DNA of 64,000 bases from Leptospira bourretii. GTDB lineage: Bacteria > Spirochaetota > Leptospiria > Leptospirales > Leptospiraceae. Both the position numbers and the translations under genes were made by a program. Where the stretch lies: NCBI RefSeq assembly GCF_004770145.1, contig NZ_RQFW01000022.1, positions 192,956 to 256,955 on the forward strand. The letters are read 5' to 3'. Below the pieces are notes generated by a model. That model saw nothing but the letters and a program-made list of their open reading frames with translations. It did not search any database and had not been told where the DNA came from. This document shows positions 1-10,163 of the stretch, in pieces; position 1 is the stretch's first letter; every line of letters begins with the position of its first letter.

Positions 1-318
1 ATTTTGACTAAATTTTTACTTTTAATTTTACTTATATCATCAAGACCATCAACAAAAACAGTAAATCTGTTTATACAATTACAACCAGCAATGATATTTG
101 TAAATGCTTGTTTATTCGCCTGATGAACTGCATAACTAACTTCCGAACGTTCATTAAATGCATTGTAGTGGTTATAATATAGTATGAAATCTACGTTCGC
201 AATTTTTTTATCAATTTTTGCAGGATTATACGCAGGGTAGTCATTTTTTAAGTAAGTAATACACTGACTAAAAAAACTCACAAGAAAGACTAAAGCAATA
301 ATTTTGAAAAAATTCATT
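1..318 (-). CDS. Putative lipoprotein, 3' end cut by window
   Basis: The minus-strand frame opens at an ATG (316-318) and stays open for 106 codons to the window edge, so the C-terminus is missing. The protein begins MNFFKIIALVFLVSFFSQC: a short basic n-region, a hydrophobic stretch and a lipobox with Cys at residue 19, typical of a spirochaetal lipoprotein. A CNC pair lies near residue 84. I do not recognise the family. The gene is read away from the cytochrome c gene, with a long AT-rich stretch between them. The reading frame and lipobox are seen directly; surface or periplasmic location is inferred. Confidence 0.7.
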
Positions 319-895
319 TCGTACCTTTGGTTTTTTTAATTAAAAAGACTAACAAAAATAAGAAGAGTCAAGACCTAAATTCAGAAATTCCAGAGTATTC
401 CAATGATCGGACTTGATTACTCAAAATTTTTTCCCTCTCAAATCTAACGAGGCTTAAGAAAGAACATTTAACTTGTGTAAGCAAACGTAAGGGAGAGGGA
501 TTATCTGCTGATGCAAACTGATTTTCTATTGTTAAGTGAATTTTGAAATTCATTAATAGGAACTATCCTTACTAAATATTCATTTATATTAGAAATTCAG
601 GAAAAATATTGAATATAACTCGATCAACAATTTGTTTCTAAACCATTAAACTATTTAAAAAGGAAAAAAAAATCCTTTTCCAAACTATGAACTTTCCCTA
701 AAAAATTTTTATCAACAAGGAGATTGATTCGCAAGAATCGAGACTTTGTGATAAAAGGAATGCATTGGGAGGCGGGTCTAGTTCCCCACCCTCAATCGGG
801 CGGGGATACATATATCCAATCTGTACCACTACCCCCAAAAACCCTACCAATTACCCTTGACCAAAAACATCTCCCCTAGTCTCTTTGCTCCACCT
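319..895. other. 577-bp intergenic region without a convincing gene
   Basis: This is the only stretch over 300 bases without a supported gene. It is very AT-rich up to about 760 and then turns GC-rich. It holds a weak A/T hairpin (658-679), a short dyad GATTC-GCAA-GAATC (726-739) and a strong stem-loop at 783-806, listed separately. It must contain the divergent promoters of the lipoprotein and the cytochrome. A 61-codon minus-strand frame at 368-553 has no recognisable features and is not called. Confidence 0.6.
783..806. repeat. GC-rich stem-loop upstream of the cytochrome gene
   Basis: The arms TCCCCACCC (783-791) and GGGCGGGGA (798-806) pair with one A/C mismatch around a 6-nt loop TCAATC. 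It stands out sharply from the AT-rich surroundings. A similar GGCGGG stretch lies just before it at 771-776. It could be an interspersed intergenic repeat, an RNA structure in the cytochrome leader or a terminator, though no T-run follows. Confidence 0.5.
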
Positions 896-1774
896 ATGAA
901 AAAAATATCGCGTATCCTCACGATCACCTTTCTATCCTTAGTGGGCATCCTTCTAGTGTTAGTCACGACGATTTATGCATTGAGTTCTTCTCGTATGAAC
1001 AAAACGTACGCAGTGAAGTTTATTCCCATTCCCAAATTTTCCAAATCCGTTGACATCGTTGAAGGAAAACGCCTCTACCAATCCAGAGGTTGCGGGGACT
1101 GCCATGACGTTGATGGAAGTGGAAAAACCTTCATAGAGAATCCCGCCATCGGAACTCTCTCTGGATCTAACCTAACAGCCGGTAAAGGAGGAATCTTATC
1201 TGATAGAACTGATGAAGAACTTGCAATTGCGATTCGCCACGGTGTTGGAAAAAATGGAAGGGCATTAATCTTTATGCCTTCTACTGACTTCCAAGGTATG
1301 ACCAATGAAGATGTTGGAAAGTTAATCTCATTTTTGCGTTCTTTGCCTGGGATCGATAAAGTCCAAGGAGAACTCAAACCTGGACCGTTAGGCAGATTTT
1401 TATTTTTAATTGGGGAGATTCCGGTTTTTGTATCAGCTGAAATCATTAATCATGAAATCACTCACCTGACAAACATTACACCTTCTGTTTCCATAGAGTA
1501 TGGAAAGTATGTTGCATCAACTTGTACAGGCTGCCACGGATTTAGTTTAAAAGGTGGGCCCATCCAAGGAGCACCACCAGAGTGGCCACCTGCCCAGAAT
1601 ATTAGCAAAAGCGGGATCAACCATTATACGGAAGCAAACTTTATCAAAACCATCAGAACTGGAAAACGTCCCGATGGTTCAGAAATGAAATTTCCAATGC
1701 CTTGGAAAAGTTTAGGCCAACTAACAGATACTGAACTCAAAGCACTATGGATGTATTTACAAACGATTGAATAG
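896..1774 (+). CDS. Membrane-anchored dihaem cytochrome c
   Basis: This is an electron carrier or the cytochrome subunit of a periplasmic oxidoreductase. Residues 1-28 form one N-terminal membrane anchor or uncleaved signal. Two c-type haem sites follow: C66-x-x-C69-H70 (CGDCH) and C210-x-x-C213-H214 (CTGCH). Each lies in a class I-like cytochrome domain with a candidate axial Met further on (M127 in IFMPS, and the FPMPW near the C-terminus). I chose ATG 896 over an in-frame TTG at 857 because the Lys-rich start and hydrophobic segment begin there. The redox partner is unknown; no oxidase or dehydrogenase gene is adjacent. The family resembles the cytochrome subunits of alcohol/aldehyde dehydrogenases, but that link is only inferred. 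Confidence 0.85.
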   Translation: MKKISRILTITFLSLVGILLVLVTTIYALSSSRMNKTYAVKFIPIPKFSKSVDIVEGKRLYQSRGCGDCHDVDGSGKTFIENPAIGTLSGSNLTAGKGGILSDRTDEELAIAIRHGVGKNGRALIFMPSTDFQGMTNEDVGKLISFLRSLPGIDKVQGELKPGPLGRFLFLIGEIPVFVSAEIINHEITHLTNITPSVSIEYGKYVASTCTGCHGFSLKGGPIQGAPPEWPPAQNISKSGINHYTEANFIKTIRTGKRPDGSEMKFPMPWKSLGQLTDTELKALWMYLQTIE

Positions 1775-1795
1775 TGTATCAAACTTGTTGATATA
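1775..1795. terminator. Hairpin between convergent cytochrome and protease genes
   Basis: TGTATCAA and TTGATATA can pair over eight positions (one G-U) with a 5-nt loop. The hairpin lies in the 24-bp gap between the two converging stop codons. It is AT-rich and has no T-tract, so a terminator role is tentative. Confidence 0.35.
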
Positions 1796-1798
1796 AGA

Positions 1799-4249
1799 TC
1801 ACTTCTCTTTGGTAAAACTCAGTTCTAAACCGTTTTCAAAGTCTTTGACTGATTGGAACTGAGCCAAAGAGTTTCCCTCCAAAGATTTTGAAATTTCAAA
1901 CAAAAATCCATTTGCCTTTAGAGTTTGACTTCCAGGAATCCAAGTTCCTGTGAACTGACGAACGTCCTTATCATTTAACTTTAATTTAGCGATAAAATCT
2001 TGTCCATTCCCTGTGATTTCGATTCCAACCACTTGGGGGCCAGATTTTGGATTCCAATACATGGAAGACCAAGTGCCGACAAAGGAAGAAGGTAATTCTT
2101 CTAAGGAAATTGTCCTTTTTTTCACTTGGGCTTTGGGCTCATTCCAAAACACAGAAACATAATTAGAATCTTTTGATTCAGATCCGAATTCTGATTTGGA
2201 ACGAACTGAGTATAAAAATAAATCACCAGAGTTTCCCGGAAAAGTTTCGCTATAAGAATTCTTTTTACCTTCTACGGAGGATACAAATTCAAGTTTTCCA
2301 ACCTTTCCTGTCCCTTTCAAGTGTTTACGATAAATATAATATTCGAAACTATCTTTTACAGAATCCCACTTTAATGTAACAACGTTATCTTTACCAACCG
2401 AATTGGAAGTTAATTGTTTTGGAGGATTGAGAGTCGCACCACCTGCTCTTTTCATTAGGTTAGGATCGGTTTTTCCAATGACAACTTCACTTGGCTCTGC
2501 ATAACCAAAATCATTTGCAGAAATGATTGTATATAAATATTGGTCTCCATTTTGAATCGATTGGTCAGTGTCTGTATATGTTGTTCCTGAGATTTCAAAC
2601 TGACCGGAAGGTTCTGCTCTTTCATCAAATCTATATAAATAATAAATTTTGGCTCCTGGCGCCGCATTCCAGGTTAAAATAATTTTATTTGAAAAATCAC
2701 CATTTGTTGCTGTCAAATGAGACACTTGATTGGGTAATGAAGTTTGATCTGCAACATCAACCACTGCTGTCTCACTCCAATCCCCAGATGTTTTGGATTG
2801 GACGAGAGCACTCACACGATAAAAATTTGATTCACCAATTTTGGGTGACGAATCGATGAAGTTAGAAGTTTTGCTTGTCCCAATATTTTTCCATTTTAAA
2901 GATGAATCTGCTCGCGCGATTGTATAACCACTTGCCCCATCCAATTCAGACCAACTTAATTCTACATTTGGCAAAGATCCACTTACATAAACCAGACCAG
3001 ATAGACCAACAACTTGCCCTAAACTCCCATTTGGATTTGTTTCTGCAAAAGTAAAACCTTCCACTACCGAGGAAACTTCCGAAACTTCTTCTGCACCTAT
3101 TGAAATGATTCTATACGCATAAGTAGAATTAGGTGAAACTGTCAAATCAGTAAAACTTGGTTTATCAGAATAAGCAAGATCGTAAAATTCAGATTCATCT
3201 TTTCTTTGAATTAAATAAGCAACCGCTAGATCTTGATTTTTCCATGTTAAAATGATTTTTGAATCAAATTCTCCTTTTGAAACTTTGATTTCGTTCGGTG
3301 GAAGAATCGGTTTCTTTGTTGGAACCGTATTTAGGTTTGGTGTACTTTGTGTTGCAGGTTCATCTATGATTGCATAAGTTTCTTGCCCAACTTTGGCAAG
3401 CATAGAATAAGAAACCCAACCAAATCCTTTATCACCCCAATTAGTTCCCCAAGAATTTTGTAATTTAAACGCACCTTTCTTTCCAGACTTGGATTTTTTT
3501 TGATCATCATAGCCGACTATCGTCATGGCGTGTCCACCGTAACTCTGTCCTCCATTTTCATCATAAATAGCGGAACCTTTTAATTTATAGAAAGCGTCAT
3601 CAATGATCATTCCAACCATCACAACATTCTTGCCAGCTAATACTCGTTTAATTTCATCTGGATTTTTAAAGTTAAGCCTGGAGAAGGATTTAATTTTATA
3701 TTTTAGTGCTTCCTGTTTTGAAGACTGTGAAGGTTGGGTGAGGTAATCTTTATCAGAATAAGGCATACTACTCCAAGGAGCGACACCACTAGTCTTTAAA
3801 AATTCCATTGTTTTATAATAATATAAACCTTTGTCTTCTCCACCATTCTGTTGGTTGTAAATAAAAGCTGGTGAAAAAACAAAATTTCCTTTCCCACCAA
3901 CAAATGGTGGATCGTATTCGGAAGTCTGTCCTTTGTTTTTTAATAGATATGATTTGATTGCGTAACCTGTTGCCCATGCCACACAACTATTTTGCCTTCC
4001 TTGGTTTCCCACAGGAGGCATCTGTGAAGATAAATCGGTGGATTTTGGTAATTCTTCAAAGGAATTAAAATCTCTTTTGAGAGGAATACTATCTTGGATT
4101 TCCTTAGAACTAGGAATGTATCCACAAGAAAAAGTTCCTGGTTTGCATCCGGGAGAACGAACACTACTGGGATCAAACTCTTCTGCAAAGATTGCAGTTG
4201 TGATTACAAGGCAAAGCCCTATCATTTTCCAATTTTGTTTTAGATTCAT
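1799..4249 (-). CDS. Secreted papain-family (C1) cysteine protease with fibronectin III repeats
   Basis: A signal peptide (about residues 1-22) precedes a C1-type peptidase domain (about 65-295). The catalytic set is visible: Q83 for the oxyanion hole, C89 in NSCVAW, H240 in GGHAMTIVGYDD and N265 in QNSWGTNWG. After a Pro-rich linker, residues 315-700 hold about four fibronectin type III-like repeats (each with the ILTWxxxxxAxxYxIxR pattern), then a C-terminal beta-rich segment of about 95 residues (EELPSSFVGTWSS onward) that I do not recognise. No obvious long propeptide is present, and substrates are unknown. The start overlaps the stop of the upstream gene by 4 bp (ATGA), implying coupled translation. 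FN3 repeats suggest binding to polymers or host/environmental protein, which is inference. Confidence 0.88.
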   Translation of the reverse strand: MNLKQNWKMIGLCLVITTAIFAEEFDPSSVRSPGCKPGTFSCGYIPSSKEIQDSIPLKRDFNSFEELPKSTDLSSQMPPVGNQGRQNSCVAWATGYAIKSYLLKNKGQTSEYDPPFVGGKGNFVFSPAFIYNQQNGGEDKGLYYYKTMEFLKTSGVAPWSSMPYSDKDYLTQPSQSSKQEALKYKIKSFSRLNFKNPDEIKRVLAGKNVVMVGMIIDDAFYKLKGSAIYDENGGQSYGGHAMTIVGYDDQKKSKSGKKGAFKLQNSWGTNWGDKGFGWVSYSMLAKVGQETYAIIDEPATQSTPNLNTVPTKKPILPPNEIKVSKGEFDSKIILTWKNQDLAVAYLIQRKDESEFYDLAYSDKPSFTDLTVSPNSTYAYRIISIGAEEVSEVSSVVEGFTFAETNPNGSLGQVVGLSGLVYVSGSLPNVELSWSELDGASGYTIARADSSLKWKNIGTSKTSNFIDSSPKIGESNFYRVSALVQSKTSGDWSETAVVDVADQTSLPNQVSHLTATNGDFSNKIILTWNAAPGAKIYYLYRFDERAEPSGQFEISGTTYTDTDQSIQNGDQYLYTIISANDFGYAEPSEVVIGKTDPNLMKRAGGATLNPPKQLTSNSVGKDNVVTLKWDSVKDSFEYYIYRKHLKGTGKVGKLEFVSSVEGKKNSYSETFPGNSGDLFLYSVRSKSEFGSESKDSNYVSVFWNEPKAQVKKRTISLEELPSSFVGTWSSMYWNPKSGPQVVGIEITGNGQDFIAKLKLNDKDVRQFTGTWIPGSQTLKANGFLFEISKSLEGNSLAQFQSVKDFENGLELSFTKEK

Positions 4250-4872
4250 GGTTTCATCCTTTCAATAATTTGTATGATACTATTTTTTTCTTTCCAATCG
4301 GGAAGGTTGCGCTCTTCCAATTGATAATAAAACTTTGATTTGGTGGAGCCAAAAACAAATGATACGTAGTTATAACTGACACCTGTCATTTGTTCCTTGG
4401 GAACATCTTCCATCGGTAGTTGGTAAATTTTGTACCGAAACAGTGAATCCATCCATTTCCGATATGATTGCGGCGAAATTTCCTTTGATTCATTTAAAAC
4501 CAATTTCCCTTTCTCTACCACTCGACGACTTAGAATGACTTTATTCTCTTTTGTTACTAATTGAAATTGTTTTGCAAATCGAAACTCAGGTGAGACAGCA
4601 CCAGAACTTTCTTCCCAAATTAGTTCCATTGGTTTCCAAAGTCCTTTTTGGTTTTTAAGCTGCAAAGATTCCGTTTTGTTACCTTTTGATTTTGGCTTAG
4701 TTTTTATTTTTGATTTATCCTTTCGTTCTGAAAATGAAACTTTGGACTGAATTCGATCTGCTTTTTCGTTTGGTTCTGCAATCGTTTTCTCACCAGTCAA
4801 AATAAGAAAAACTAAGACCAGAAATATATTTACAAAAAAATTCAAAGTGGATCGATCCCATCTTGTTTTCAA
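4246..4872 (-). CDS. Exported protein of unknown function, coupled to the cysteine protease
   Basis: There is an N-terminal hydrophobic segment (residues 11-31) after a basic n-region, so it is probably exported or membrane-anchored. A Lys/Ser-rich linker (about 38-75) leads to a C-terminal domain of about 130 residues containing VSYNYVSFVFGS and a final IIQIIERMKP. I do not recognise the family. It is the first gene of a two-gene operon and its stop overlaps the ATG of the protease. By context it could be a partner, folding factor or inhibitor of that protease, but the sequence does not show which. Confidence 0.75.
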   Translation of the reverse strand: MKTRWDRSTLNFFVNIFLVLVFLILTGEKTIAEPNEKADRIQSKVSFSERKDKSKIKTKPKSKGNKTESLQLKNQKGLWKPMELIWEESSGAVSPEFRFAKQFQLVTKENKVILSRRVVEKGKLVLNESKEISPQSYRKWMDSLFRYKIYQLPMEDVPKEQMTGVSYNYVSFVFGSTKSKFYYQLEERNLPDWKEKNSIIQIIERMKP

Positions 4873-4946
4873 AAGAAAACAAGACTTTTTTGATGATAAA
4901 ACAGTGTTCGAAAGTTTAAAAAAATGAGCCTCTGTAAGATCAAAAA

Positions 4947-6647
4947 TTAGCTACTGCCAATTTCTGCTTTTAACCATTTTTTCTCACCGATTGACTTCTT
5001 CATATTTTCAATGAGTGCGACAGTAATGTTCGTATTGAGTTTTACCATATCGGGATCTTGTGCAAAAACAATCATTTCATCGATAAGATAATCAATTAAA
5101 TTCTCAATCGACTTTCTCCCTGAAGGATCCGTTGCCATCGCCACCGTTGCTTGTGAAATTGTAGAATAAATCGTTAAACTAATTTGTTTGGTAAGATTCG
5201 CTTGCATCTCTTTAGGTAATAGCGAAATAGGTTTCATATTCGCAGAAACTCGCTCCGAAATTTCGGTTACCAAATTTTGGATTAACGCTTGTAAATTGGG
5301 ATTCTGTGCCGACTTGGCAATATTTTTAATCGCTACTTTTTTTAGTTCATCGCGGTTTTGATCAATCGCATTAACAAGTTGGTCGAGTGAGTTCCCAGAC
5401 TTCACTTCATTTTGAGTTTCTGTAAGGATCTGAATCGTAACAATATCAGAAATCTCTTCTTTGATGATATTGGAATAATATCGCAATGTTTTACTAATCA
5501 AATCGTTTCCTAAAATACGAGTGAACTGATTGGTTTGTAACATCAGATAAATTTTATAAACCCGAACCAAACGGAAAAAACGGAATGTTGCGAGGGGAAT
5601 GAGTCCCAATACATCATACCAATGATAAATGGGATACAAAAACCAAGCAATATAAGTTCTATTTTTAATCGCTAAAAGCCAACTTAGAATAAATTCAGCC
5701 AAAAAGAAAAATAAAAACGGAGCATCTAACAGTAAATAGTTGTTGACTGGACTTCCATCCGATGCGATGGCTCGGTAGTAGTTCAAAGCAAAATACTCTC
5801 TAAAATGAGAATTAAAAAAATCAATTTTTTGTTCGAGAGACCTGTTTTGGTCTCTCCAAAACCAAGCAAACGCTACAACCGTGGATGGAATACGATCTCT
5901 GTTTAAAACAGGATCCAGTTCTTGTCTTAATTTGATATCGCGGGCTTTTGTTTTGTGAGTTTGGTATTCATTTTTGATAGTAGTTTGAATTTCGGTTAAA
6001 AATTTCGTTTGCCCAGACATAGCAAAAGGATTGGTTTCTACAATCTCTAACATCCGTTTGTCCATCTTTTGAAAAATGGATAAAATTTCTTTAGATTCAT
6101 TTGTTTCAACACTCAAACGATTGATAAAAGCATATTTTTCAGAAAGTTCACCAAGAGTTGTGATTTCATCTGTTTCTTCTAAAACGCTAAAAAAGTCGTT
6201 TAACTGAACCAAAGTCTCTTCCACTTTTTTTCTGCGGACTTGGACATCTTCAATTTGAATGGCCGACTCAAAGTTAGCATACAAGGAATCAAACTTTTCA
6301 TTTGATACTTGCGATTTTAAAGATGTTAGAGTTTTATAAATTTCTTCTCTTGTGATTTTTCTTTGGTTTTCTCGAAAATCATCATCACGTAGTTGGGTTA
6401 AATATTTTAAATCATCCACCAAATCAGTGTAAGCGGTGGTGGTTCTGTGAGCTTCAATTCCTAAAATTGGTTTGTCATAAAGTTCCAAAATTTCCGGAAA
6501 CTTATGAAAGTAAAACGGCCGTAAACTTAAATAACTTAGATCAAAAATGATAAGTGCTAAGTTCCCAAGGACAACAAAAACCATTGTTATGTCCCAGAGT
6601 AATGGAATTCCTAGTTTGTGTTTTTTGATCAAATCCCAAGAAATCAT
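4947..6647 (-). CDS. Membrane protein with a voltage-sensor-like S2-S4 module
   Basis: Residues about 16-43 form one transmembrane helix. A long hydrophilic, coiled-coil-prone insert (about 45-300) follows. Three close helices come next: about 304-326 with an acidic E318, about 338-354 with WYDVLGLIP (D345), and about 355-370. The last has basic residues exactly every third position (R356, R359, R362, K365), the hallmark of an S4 voltage sensor. No pore helix or K+ filter sequence follows. Instead there is a helical cytoplasmic tail of about 195 residues. The ion-transport resemblance is mine from the pattern; function is unknown. It stands alone, 38 bp downstream of icmF on the same strand. 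Confidence 0.7.
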   Translation of the reverse strand: MISWDLIKKHKLGIPLLWDITMVFVVLGNLALIIFDLSYLSLRPFYFHKFPEILELYDKPILGIEAHRTTTAYTDLVDDLKYLTQLRDDDFRENQRKITREEIYKTLTSLKSQVSNEKFDSLYANFESAIQIEDVQVRRKKVEETLVQLNDFFSVLEETDEITTLGELSEKYAFINRLSVETNESKEILSIFQKMDKRMLEIVETNPFAMSGQTKFLTEIQTTIKNEYQTHKTKARDIKLRQELDPVLNRDRIPSTVVAFAWFWRDQNRSLEQKIDFFNSHFREYFALNYYRAIASDGSPVNNYLLLDAPFLFFFLAEFILSWLLAIKNRTYIAWFLYPIYHWYDVLGLIPLATFRFFRLVRVYKIYLMLQTNQFTRILGNDLISKTLRYYSNIIKEEISDIVTIQILTETQNEVKSGNSLDQLVNAIDQNRDELKKVAIKNIAKSAQNPNLQALIQNLVTEISERVSANMKPISLLPKEMQANLTKQISLTIYSTISQATVAMATDPSGRKSIENLIDYLIDEMIVFAQDPDMVKLNTNITVALIENMKKSIGEKKWLKAEIGSS

Positions 6648-6685
6648 AAATTCACCAAGGGTAGGTGTACTACCCTTTCCTTTGT

Positions 6686-9600
6686 TTACATGTTGCGGCG
6701 GTACTGACCTCCCACTTCATACAAAGCATGAGAGATTTGCCCTAAGGACGCCACTTTCACTGTTTCCAGTAACTCTTGAAAGATATTTTCTTTCGCACGA
6801 GCCACTTGTTTTAATTTTGTAATGGCAATCTCTGTTTTGCCTTCATTTCGTTTTTGAAACGCCTTCAAATTTCCAATTTGTTGCTGTTTCTCCTCATCTG
6901 TCGAACGAATCACTTCACCTGGGATGACGGTTGGCGATCCATTTCGATTGAGAAATGTATTCACACCAATGATTGGATATTCACCTGTATGTTTTAAGGT
7001 TTCATAATGGAGGGACTCTTCTTGGATTTTATTCCTTTGATACATCCTCTCCATCGCACCAAGCACCCCACCCCTTTCTGTGAGTCTGTTGAATTCGGTT
7101 AAGATCGCTTCTTCTACAAGGTTCGTTAGTTCTTCAATGATAAAGGCACCCTGTAACGGATTTTCATTTTTGGCAAGGCCAAGTTCCCGATTGATGATGA
7201 GCTGGATGGCAACGGCTCTTCGCACCGATTCTTCTGTTGGAGTTGTGATGGCTTCATCATAAGCATTGGTATGAAGCGAATTACAATTGTCATAAATTGC
7301 ATATAACGCTTGTAATGTGGTTCGTATATCATTAAAGTCAATTTCTTGAGAGTGTAAAGACCTACCCGATGTTTGGATATGATACTTTAACATTTGGGAA
7401 CGTTCATTCGCACGATACTTGAATTTCATGGCTTTGGCCCAAATCCTACGCGCCACACGTCCAATTACCGAATACTCAGGATCAATCCCATTGGAAAAAA
7501 AGAAGGAAAGGTTAGGTGCAAATTCGTTGATGTCCATCCCTCGGCTTAGGTAGTATTCTACATAAGTAAATCCATTGGCTAACGTAAAAGCAACTTGGGT
7601 GATAGGATTGGCACCTGCCTCTGCGATATGGTATCCACTAATTGAAACAGAATAAAAATTCCGAACTGCATTTTGGATGAAATGGTGTTGGATGTCTCCC
7701 ATCATCTTTAAGGCAAATTCTGTAGAGAAAATACACGTATTCTGAGCTTGGTCTTCTTTTAAGATGTCTGCTTGTACTGTCCCTCGCACTTGAGAAAGGG
7801 CTTCTTTTTTAAGTTTAGCATACACATCTTTAGGTAAAACTTCATCACCCGTCACACCAAGGAGCATTAACCCCAAACCATCGTTAGTTTCTGGGAGTTG
7901 TCCCCCAAAACTCGGAACCACTTGTCCTTTGGCCGCATAGATTTTTTGAATTTGGGATTTAACTTCTTCTGTTTTGCCTTCGGAACGAATGTATTTTTCA
8001 CAAGCTTGGTCAATGGCTGCGTTTAGAAAAAAAGCAAGAACCATTGGTGCAGGTCCATTAATGGTCATAGATACAGAAGTGGAAGGATCACAAAGATCAA
8101 AACCGGAATACAGTTTTTTGGCATCATCCAGAGTGGCAACATTCACGCCAGAATTTCCAATCTTTCCATAAATATCAGGACGAATGTCTGGATCTTCCCC
8201 GTATAATGTCACTGAGTCAAAAGCAGTTGACAGACGTTTGGCGGGCATTCCCGAACTCAAATAATGAAAACGACGATTCGTTCTTTCGGGTCCACCTTCT
8301 CCTGCAAACATACGAGTTGGGTCTTCCCCACTTCGTTTGTAAGGATACACCCCCGCCGTATAAGGGAAAAAACCTGGAAAGTTTTCTTGGTAAGACCAAT
8401 GTAAAATATCACCCCAATCCACAAAACGAGGAGTGGCAATTTTTGGAATTTTTAAGTGACTTAAGGATACAGTATAGTTATCAACTTTGATTTCTTTTCC
8501 ACGAACAAAATAAGAATATTGTTCCTTACGAAACGATTCTATTTTTTCCGACCATGTATCCAAAATGTTTCGTGAATCAAGTGACAAAGAATCCCATAAC
8601 AATTGGTATTCGGATTCTAAGTCAGTTGTTGGTTTTCCTTTTTTGGATAAAACAGAAATGGCACCTTTCAGTTGGTAGGCGGATCTTGCGATTTCTGCTT
8701 CTTTCGAAATCCAATCAGCATTTCGATCAATTTCTTCTTTGATTTCTGTGAGATACCTTACACGATCAGGCGGAAGCACAACGGAGGCTTCGTTTCCTTT
8801 TTGATTTTTGGAACTGTTTGTTTTCCAATCTAATTGACACTTTTCAATGACAACTCCAATCAAATGGGCATAAAGTTCATCCGTTCCTGCATCTTGGAAC
8901 TGCGATGCAATGGTTCCATACACGGGCATCACATCGACTGGATCATTGAATAAATTACGAGACCTTTGGTATTGTTTTTTAACATCACGAAGGGCATCAA
9001 GGGCCCCACGTTTGTCAAATTTGTTGATGGAAATCACATCTGCATAATCGATCATATCGATTTTTTCTAATTGTGTAGCGGCACCATATTCTGGTGTCAT
9101 CACGTATAACGAAACATCGGCAACTTCTGTAATTTCGGAATCACTTTGTCCAATCCCTGCAGTTTCAACAATGATAAGATCATACCCAGCAGACTTTAAA
9201 ATTTGAATGGCACCTTTCACACTGCGATTGAGGGCAATGTTCGCTTCTCTCGTCGCAAACGATCTCATATACACTCTTTCGTTAAAGATGGAATTCATTC
9301 GAATCCGGTCTCCAAGAAGAGCACCGCCTGTTTTTCGTTTGGATGGATCCACAGAAAGAATCGCTATGGTTTGGTTAGGAAAATCATGTAAATACCGACG
9401 AACGAGTTCATCAGTTAAAGAAGATTTACCGGCACCACCAGTTCCTGTGATCCCAAGTACCGGAATGTTTTTTTTCGGTGGAGGAAATTCTAAATTGATG
9501 GAATAATTTGTTTTTTCTTGTAAAAGCGAAAATTCCATCTGGGTGATGGCTTGTCCCAGTGCTAAATAATTTTTCTTTTGGATTTGTGACGCCAAATCTC

Positions 9601-10060
9601 CGTTAAACGAAAGTGGAGTAGGAAAATCAGATTGTTTGACCACATCATTGATCATCCCTTGCAAACCAAGGGTCCTCCCTTCATCAGGAGAATAAATATG
9701 AGCCACACCGTATTTATGTAAAACTTCAATTTCAGTTGGAAGGATGGTTCCACCTCCGCCACCAAACACGCGAATATGACCTGCTCCTTCTTTTTTCAGA
9801 AGATCAATCATGTATTGGAAATATTCCACATGACCACCTTGGTAACTGGTGATAGCAATTCCTTGTACATCTTCTTGGATGGCACATTGGACAATCTCTT
9901 GTACACTTCGATTGTGGCCCAAGTGGATCACTTCCACCCCACTTTGTTGCAAAATCCTCCGCATGATATTGATGGAGGCATCGTGGCCATCAAAGAGGGA
10001 AGCCGCCGTCACAAAGCGAATTTTGTTTTGGGGGGTGTAAGTTAGGATTTCGGTGGTCAT
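6686..10060 (-). CDS. icmF: Fused isobutyryl-CoA mutase IcmF (B12 mutase with its own G-protein chaperone)
   Basis: It interconverts isobutyryl-CoA and butyryl-CoA using adenosylcobalamin. Three parts are visible: an N-terminal B12-binding domain with the DGHD cobalamin-ligand loop near residue 25, a central MeaI-type GTPase with P-loop GTGGAGKSS (about residue 210), and a C-terminal TIM-barrel mutase with [12 protein letters not shown] and [19 protein letters not shown] and [14 protein letters not shown] fit IcmF better than methylmalonyl-CoA mutase. About 1124 residues is near the family length. I prefer ATG 10060 over an in-frame TTG at 10069. The GTPase loads and protects the cofactor. 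It is a single gene with an inverted repeat upstream. Role: branched or short-chain acyl-CoA metabolism, consistent with a fatty-acid-using Leptospira. Confidence 0.93.
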   Translation of the reverse strand: MTTEILTYTPQNKIRFVTAASLFDGHDASINIMRRILQQSGVEVIHLGHNRSVQEIVQCAIQEDVQGIAITSYQGGHVEYFQYMIDLLKKEGAGHIRVFGGGGGTILPTEIEVLHKYGVAHIYSPDEGRTLGLQGMINDVVKQSDFPTPLSFNGDLASQIQKKNYLALGQAITQMEFSLLQEKTNYSINLEFPPPKKNIPVLGITGTGGAGKSSLTDELVRRYLHDFPNQTIAILSVDPSKRKTGGALLGDRIRMNSIFNERVYMRSFATREANIALNRSVKGAIQILKSAGYDLIIVETAGIGQSDSEITEVADVSLYVMTPEYGAATQLEKIDMIDYADVISINKFDKRGALDALRDVKKQYQRSRNLFNDPVDVMPVYGTIASQFQDAGTDELYAHLIGVVIEKCQLDWKTNSSKNQKGNEASVVLPPDRVRYLTEIKEEIDRNADWISKEAEIARSAYQLKGAISVLSKKGKPTTDLESEYQLLWDSLSLDSRNILDTWSEKIESFRKEQYSYFVRGKEIKVDNYTVSLSHLKIPKIATPRFVDWGDILHWSYQENFPGFFPYTAGVYPYKRSGEDPTRMFAGEGGPERTNRRFHYLSSGMPAKRLSTAFDSVTLYGEDPDIRPDIYGKIGNSGVNVATLDDAKKLYSGFDLCDPSTSVSMTINGPAPMVLAFFLNAAIDQACEKYIRSEGKTEEVKSQIQKIYAAKGQVVPSFGGQLPETNDGLGLMLLGVTGDEVLPKDVYAKLKKEALSQVRGTVQADILKEDQAQNTCIFSTEFALKMMGDIQHHFIQNAVRNFYSVSISGYHIAEAGANPITQVAFTLANGFTYVEYYLSRGMDINEFAPNLSFFFSNGIDPEYSVIGRVARRIWAKAMKFKYRANERSQMLKYHIQTSGRSLHSQEIDFNDIRTTLQALYAIYDNCNSLHTNAYDEAITTPTEESVRRAVAIQLIINRELGLAKNENPLQGAFIIEELTNLVEEAILTEFNRLTERGGVLGAMERMYQRNKIQEESLHYETLKHTGEYPIIGVNTFLNRNGSPTVIPGEVIRSTDEEKQQQIGNLKAFQKRNEGKTEIAITKLKQVARAKENIFQELLETVKVASLGQISHALYEVGGQYRRNM

Positions 10061-10115
10061 AGAGAACAACGTTCTAAAAGGATTGTTATGGATTCAATAG
10101 CAAAATGCGACAGGA

Positions 10116-10142
10116 ATGACATAGCTTTGGAAACTATGTCAT
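10116..10142. promoter_or_regulatory. 9-bp perfect inverted repeat upstream of icmF
   Basis: ATGACATAG (10116-10124) and CTATGTCAT (10134-10142) are perfect inverted repeats separated by 9 nt. They lie in the gap of about 100 bp between the acyltransferase stop and the icmF start. There is no T-tract on either side, so an operator for icmF is as likely as a terminator for the acyltransferase. Confidence 0.45.
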
Positions 10143-10163
10143 AATTTTCCCGAAAGGTCGAGA

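Noticed and set aside
368..553. 61-codon minus-strand reading frame in the first intergenic stretch
   Set aside because: No ribosome site, no signal or motif, and composition like the surrounding AT-rich non-coding DNA.
658..679. A/T hairpin AAAAGGA...TCCTTTT as a terminator
   Set aside because: Only two G-C pairs in the stem and an A-rich loop; it is likely chance in AT-rich DNA.
9207..9506. Plus-strand frames of 60-100 codons opposite icmF
   Set aside because: Shadows of the strongly conserved GTPase region of icmF; no independent start signals.
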